In this document: positions 63,177-64,000 of the stretch, piece after piece | Layout of the letters: each line of letters begins with the position of its first letter | Numbering within the stretch: the stretch's first letter is position 1 | Source of the DNA: an uncultured Eubacteriales bacterium | GTDB taxonomy: Bacteria > Bacillota > Clostridia > Christensenellales > Aristaeellaceae | Reading direction: 5' to 3' | Assembly: GCA_902765395.1 (NCBI GenBank) | Contig: CACWZP010000001.1 | Location: forward strand, 62,001 to 126,000 | DNA length: 64,000 nt | The notes under the pieces: model-generated | Told to the model about the DNA's origin: nothing | Database searches by the model: none | The model's input: only the letters and a program-made list of their open reading frames with translations | Program-made: the position numbers and the translations under genes

Positions 63177-64000
63177 TCATTTTTCTTTCATCAAGCTATT
63201 ACCCTGACTCGCTATGGTACATTCCAGGCATCGCTCTATGGCATTGTGAAAACCCTTAGGTGTAGCGGGGAAGCCATCATCTTCGCTTTCACGATTCCAA
63301 AACCGGTTTGGTCGTATCACAGGGTGCTTGTCCAGTATTTCGCAGATATAGCCGGCCGCCGTCTCCGTGGCCTTGCCCGTCTCGTGAGTGCCATAGTAAT
63401 TAAGGACCTGCCCACAGTTCTCCCTTGCCTTTTCCGGCGTGGTCTGGCGAATCAATGCGTCCAACTCTGCGGGCGTCCGGGCGCACCAATACGGGGTGTC
63501 CAGCGGGTTGACGCACAGCTTCCGGCTGTACTTGATATACTCGTCGATGTCCGCCACATAGAGCCATATGGGCTTCCCGCGCAGTGCGAAATCCCCGGCG
63601 GCGCAGGAATAGTCCGAGATCATGGCATCGGCCACCCGGAGCAGCTCCGCCATCTCCGGGTAATCGGTCATATCCCGAAGGCGCAGGGACTTTGGCAGAT
63701 GCTCCATATTCAGCCCCAGGGACAGATAGTGCGCCCGGACCAGGCATACCCAGCGCTCGCGGGTGGTTTCCTCCAGAACGTCCAGCACGTGGAGGAGGTC
63801 CAGCGTGACGGTCTCACGGCGTTCCTCCCGCTGATTCAAATCCCGATAGGTGGGCGCGAAGAGCAGGATCTTTGTCTTGGGTTCGATATTGAGTTTCTCC
63901 CGAATTCTCATCTCATCTGACGGATCATTCCTCACCAGGATGTCGTTGCGGGGCAGGCCCACGTCCAGATACGGCCCCTTGAAGTGGTAGGCCATGCGCA
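63177..64000 (-). CDS. CDP-glycerol glycerophosphotransferase-like protein, 5' end beyond window
   Basis: About 274 residues of the C-terminal half of a TagB/TagF-type enzyme, which adds glycerol phosphate to teichoic acid or other surface polymers. Motifs: GPYLDVGLPRND, ILLFAPTYRDLNQREE, VRAHYLSL, and MISDYSCAAGDFALRGKPIW, the latter being the CDP-glycerol-binding core. An ATG at 63995 is internal, since homologues have a long N-terminal part. GC-rich, at the right edge of the AT-rich island, but the last 60 codons drift toward AT. Confidence 0.82.
   Translation of the reverse strand, partial: RMAYHFKGPYLDVGLPRNDILVRNDPSDEMRIREKLNIEPKTKILLFAPTYRDLNQREERRETVTLDLLHVLDVLEETTRERWVCLVRAHYLSLGLNMEHLPKSLRLRDMTDYPEMAELLRVADAMISDYSCAAGDFALRGKPIWLYVADIDEYIKYSRKLCVNPLDTPYWCARTPAELDALIRQTTPEKARENCGQVLNYYGTHETGKATETAAGYICEILDKHPVIRPNRFWNRESEDDGFPATPKGFHNAIERCLECTIASQGNSLMKEK

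Noticed and set aside
63000..63180. Right attachment site of the island
   Set aside because: I searched by eye for the tRNA-Thr 3' end (GGTTCGAATCCGGCCATCAG) near the AT/GC shift and found no copy.
46336..64000. Prophage or complete conjugative element
   Set aside because: No terminase, portal, tail, relaxase, coupling or T4SS genes are present; only an integration module of Tn916 type.

Overview
The window looks like chromosome from a GC-rich, low-branching Firmicute of the Clostridia type. The evidence is the backbone block rpmH-rnpA-yidD-yidC-jag, strong AAGGAGG-type ribosome binding sites, many TTGACA-17-TATAAT promoters, a CsoR/CopA copper operon, a CDP-glycerol (teichoic-acid type) transferase, a minimal type IV pilus operon and a Tn916-like integration module. 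The order or genus cannot be fixed from the sequence; a gut or rumen Oscillospirales/Christensenellales-like organism is an inference.

Layout. 1-1.2 kb: end of a peptide deformylase gene and an esterase. 1.3-1.7 kb: a four-tRNA operon (Pro, Glu, CAU-tRNA, Asp) on the minus strand with a consensus promoter. 2.3-4.7 kb: an ABC importer of the SsuABC/ThiXYZ type. 5-6.6 kb: a secreted Pro-rich CHAP-type protein. 6.9-12.8 kb: tcdA, a 79-aa protein, a cation/proton antiporter, a Gfo/Idh oxidoreductase and a membrane acyltransferase. 13.5-16.5 kb: the ribosomal protein L34 / RNase P / YidC block. 16.5-19.5 kb: a possible structured RNA, a MutS2-like ATPase and a methyltransferase. 19.5-25.6 kb: a metal-homeostasis region (csoR, copA with a fused copZ, two HTH regulators, a ZIP transporter). 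In it a small hairpin repeat starts inside the stop codon of csoR, copA and the ZIP gene. 25.8-30.8 kb: GtrA-like protein, amidohydrolase, MreB-like ATPase, YgjP-type metallopeptidase and M18 aminopeptidase. A 48-bp perfect palindrome holds two crossed divergent promoters. 31.6-43.9 kb: GGDEF protein, transglutaminase-like exported protein, pilus operon ending in PilT, exported FMN/FAD reductase, and a REC-GGDEF-EAL / HPt / BTAD signalling cassette. 44.2-45.9 kb: cysE and cysK.

At 46.26 kb a tRNA-Thr gene is followed by a tyrosine integrase, an excisionase-like protein and a sigma-like protein, then by DNA visibly more AT-rich than the backbone up to about 63.17 kb. I read this as an integrated island. 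Its cargo looks defensive: a stand-alone TIR-like protein (49.5 kb); a four-gene operon (51.5-59.5 kb) encoding a giant GHKL-ATPase-like + phosphoribosyltransferase-like protein, a second GHKL-like protein, a degenerate receiver-domain protein and a DUF2971 protein; and an HD-domain phosphohydrolase with a small partner (60.5-63 kb). IS481 and IS21 remnants interrupt it. The four-gene operon is the best candidate for an undescribed system: it looks like a two-component-type relay wired to nucleotide chemistry. The last 0.8 kb returns to GC-rich sequence with a CDP-glycerol glycerophosphotransferase-like gene cut by the window end.

Several families of dispersed intergenic repeats fill the gaps between genes. 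The most striking is a mosaic family bracketed by GGCGGCCTGC / GCAGGCCGCC, found in five islands. There is no CRISPR array, no rRNA and no recognisable prophage structural module.
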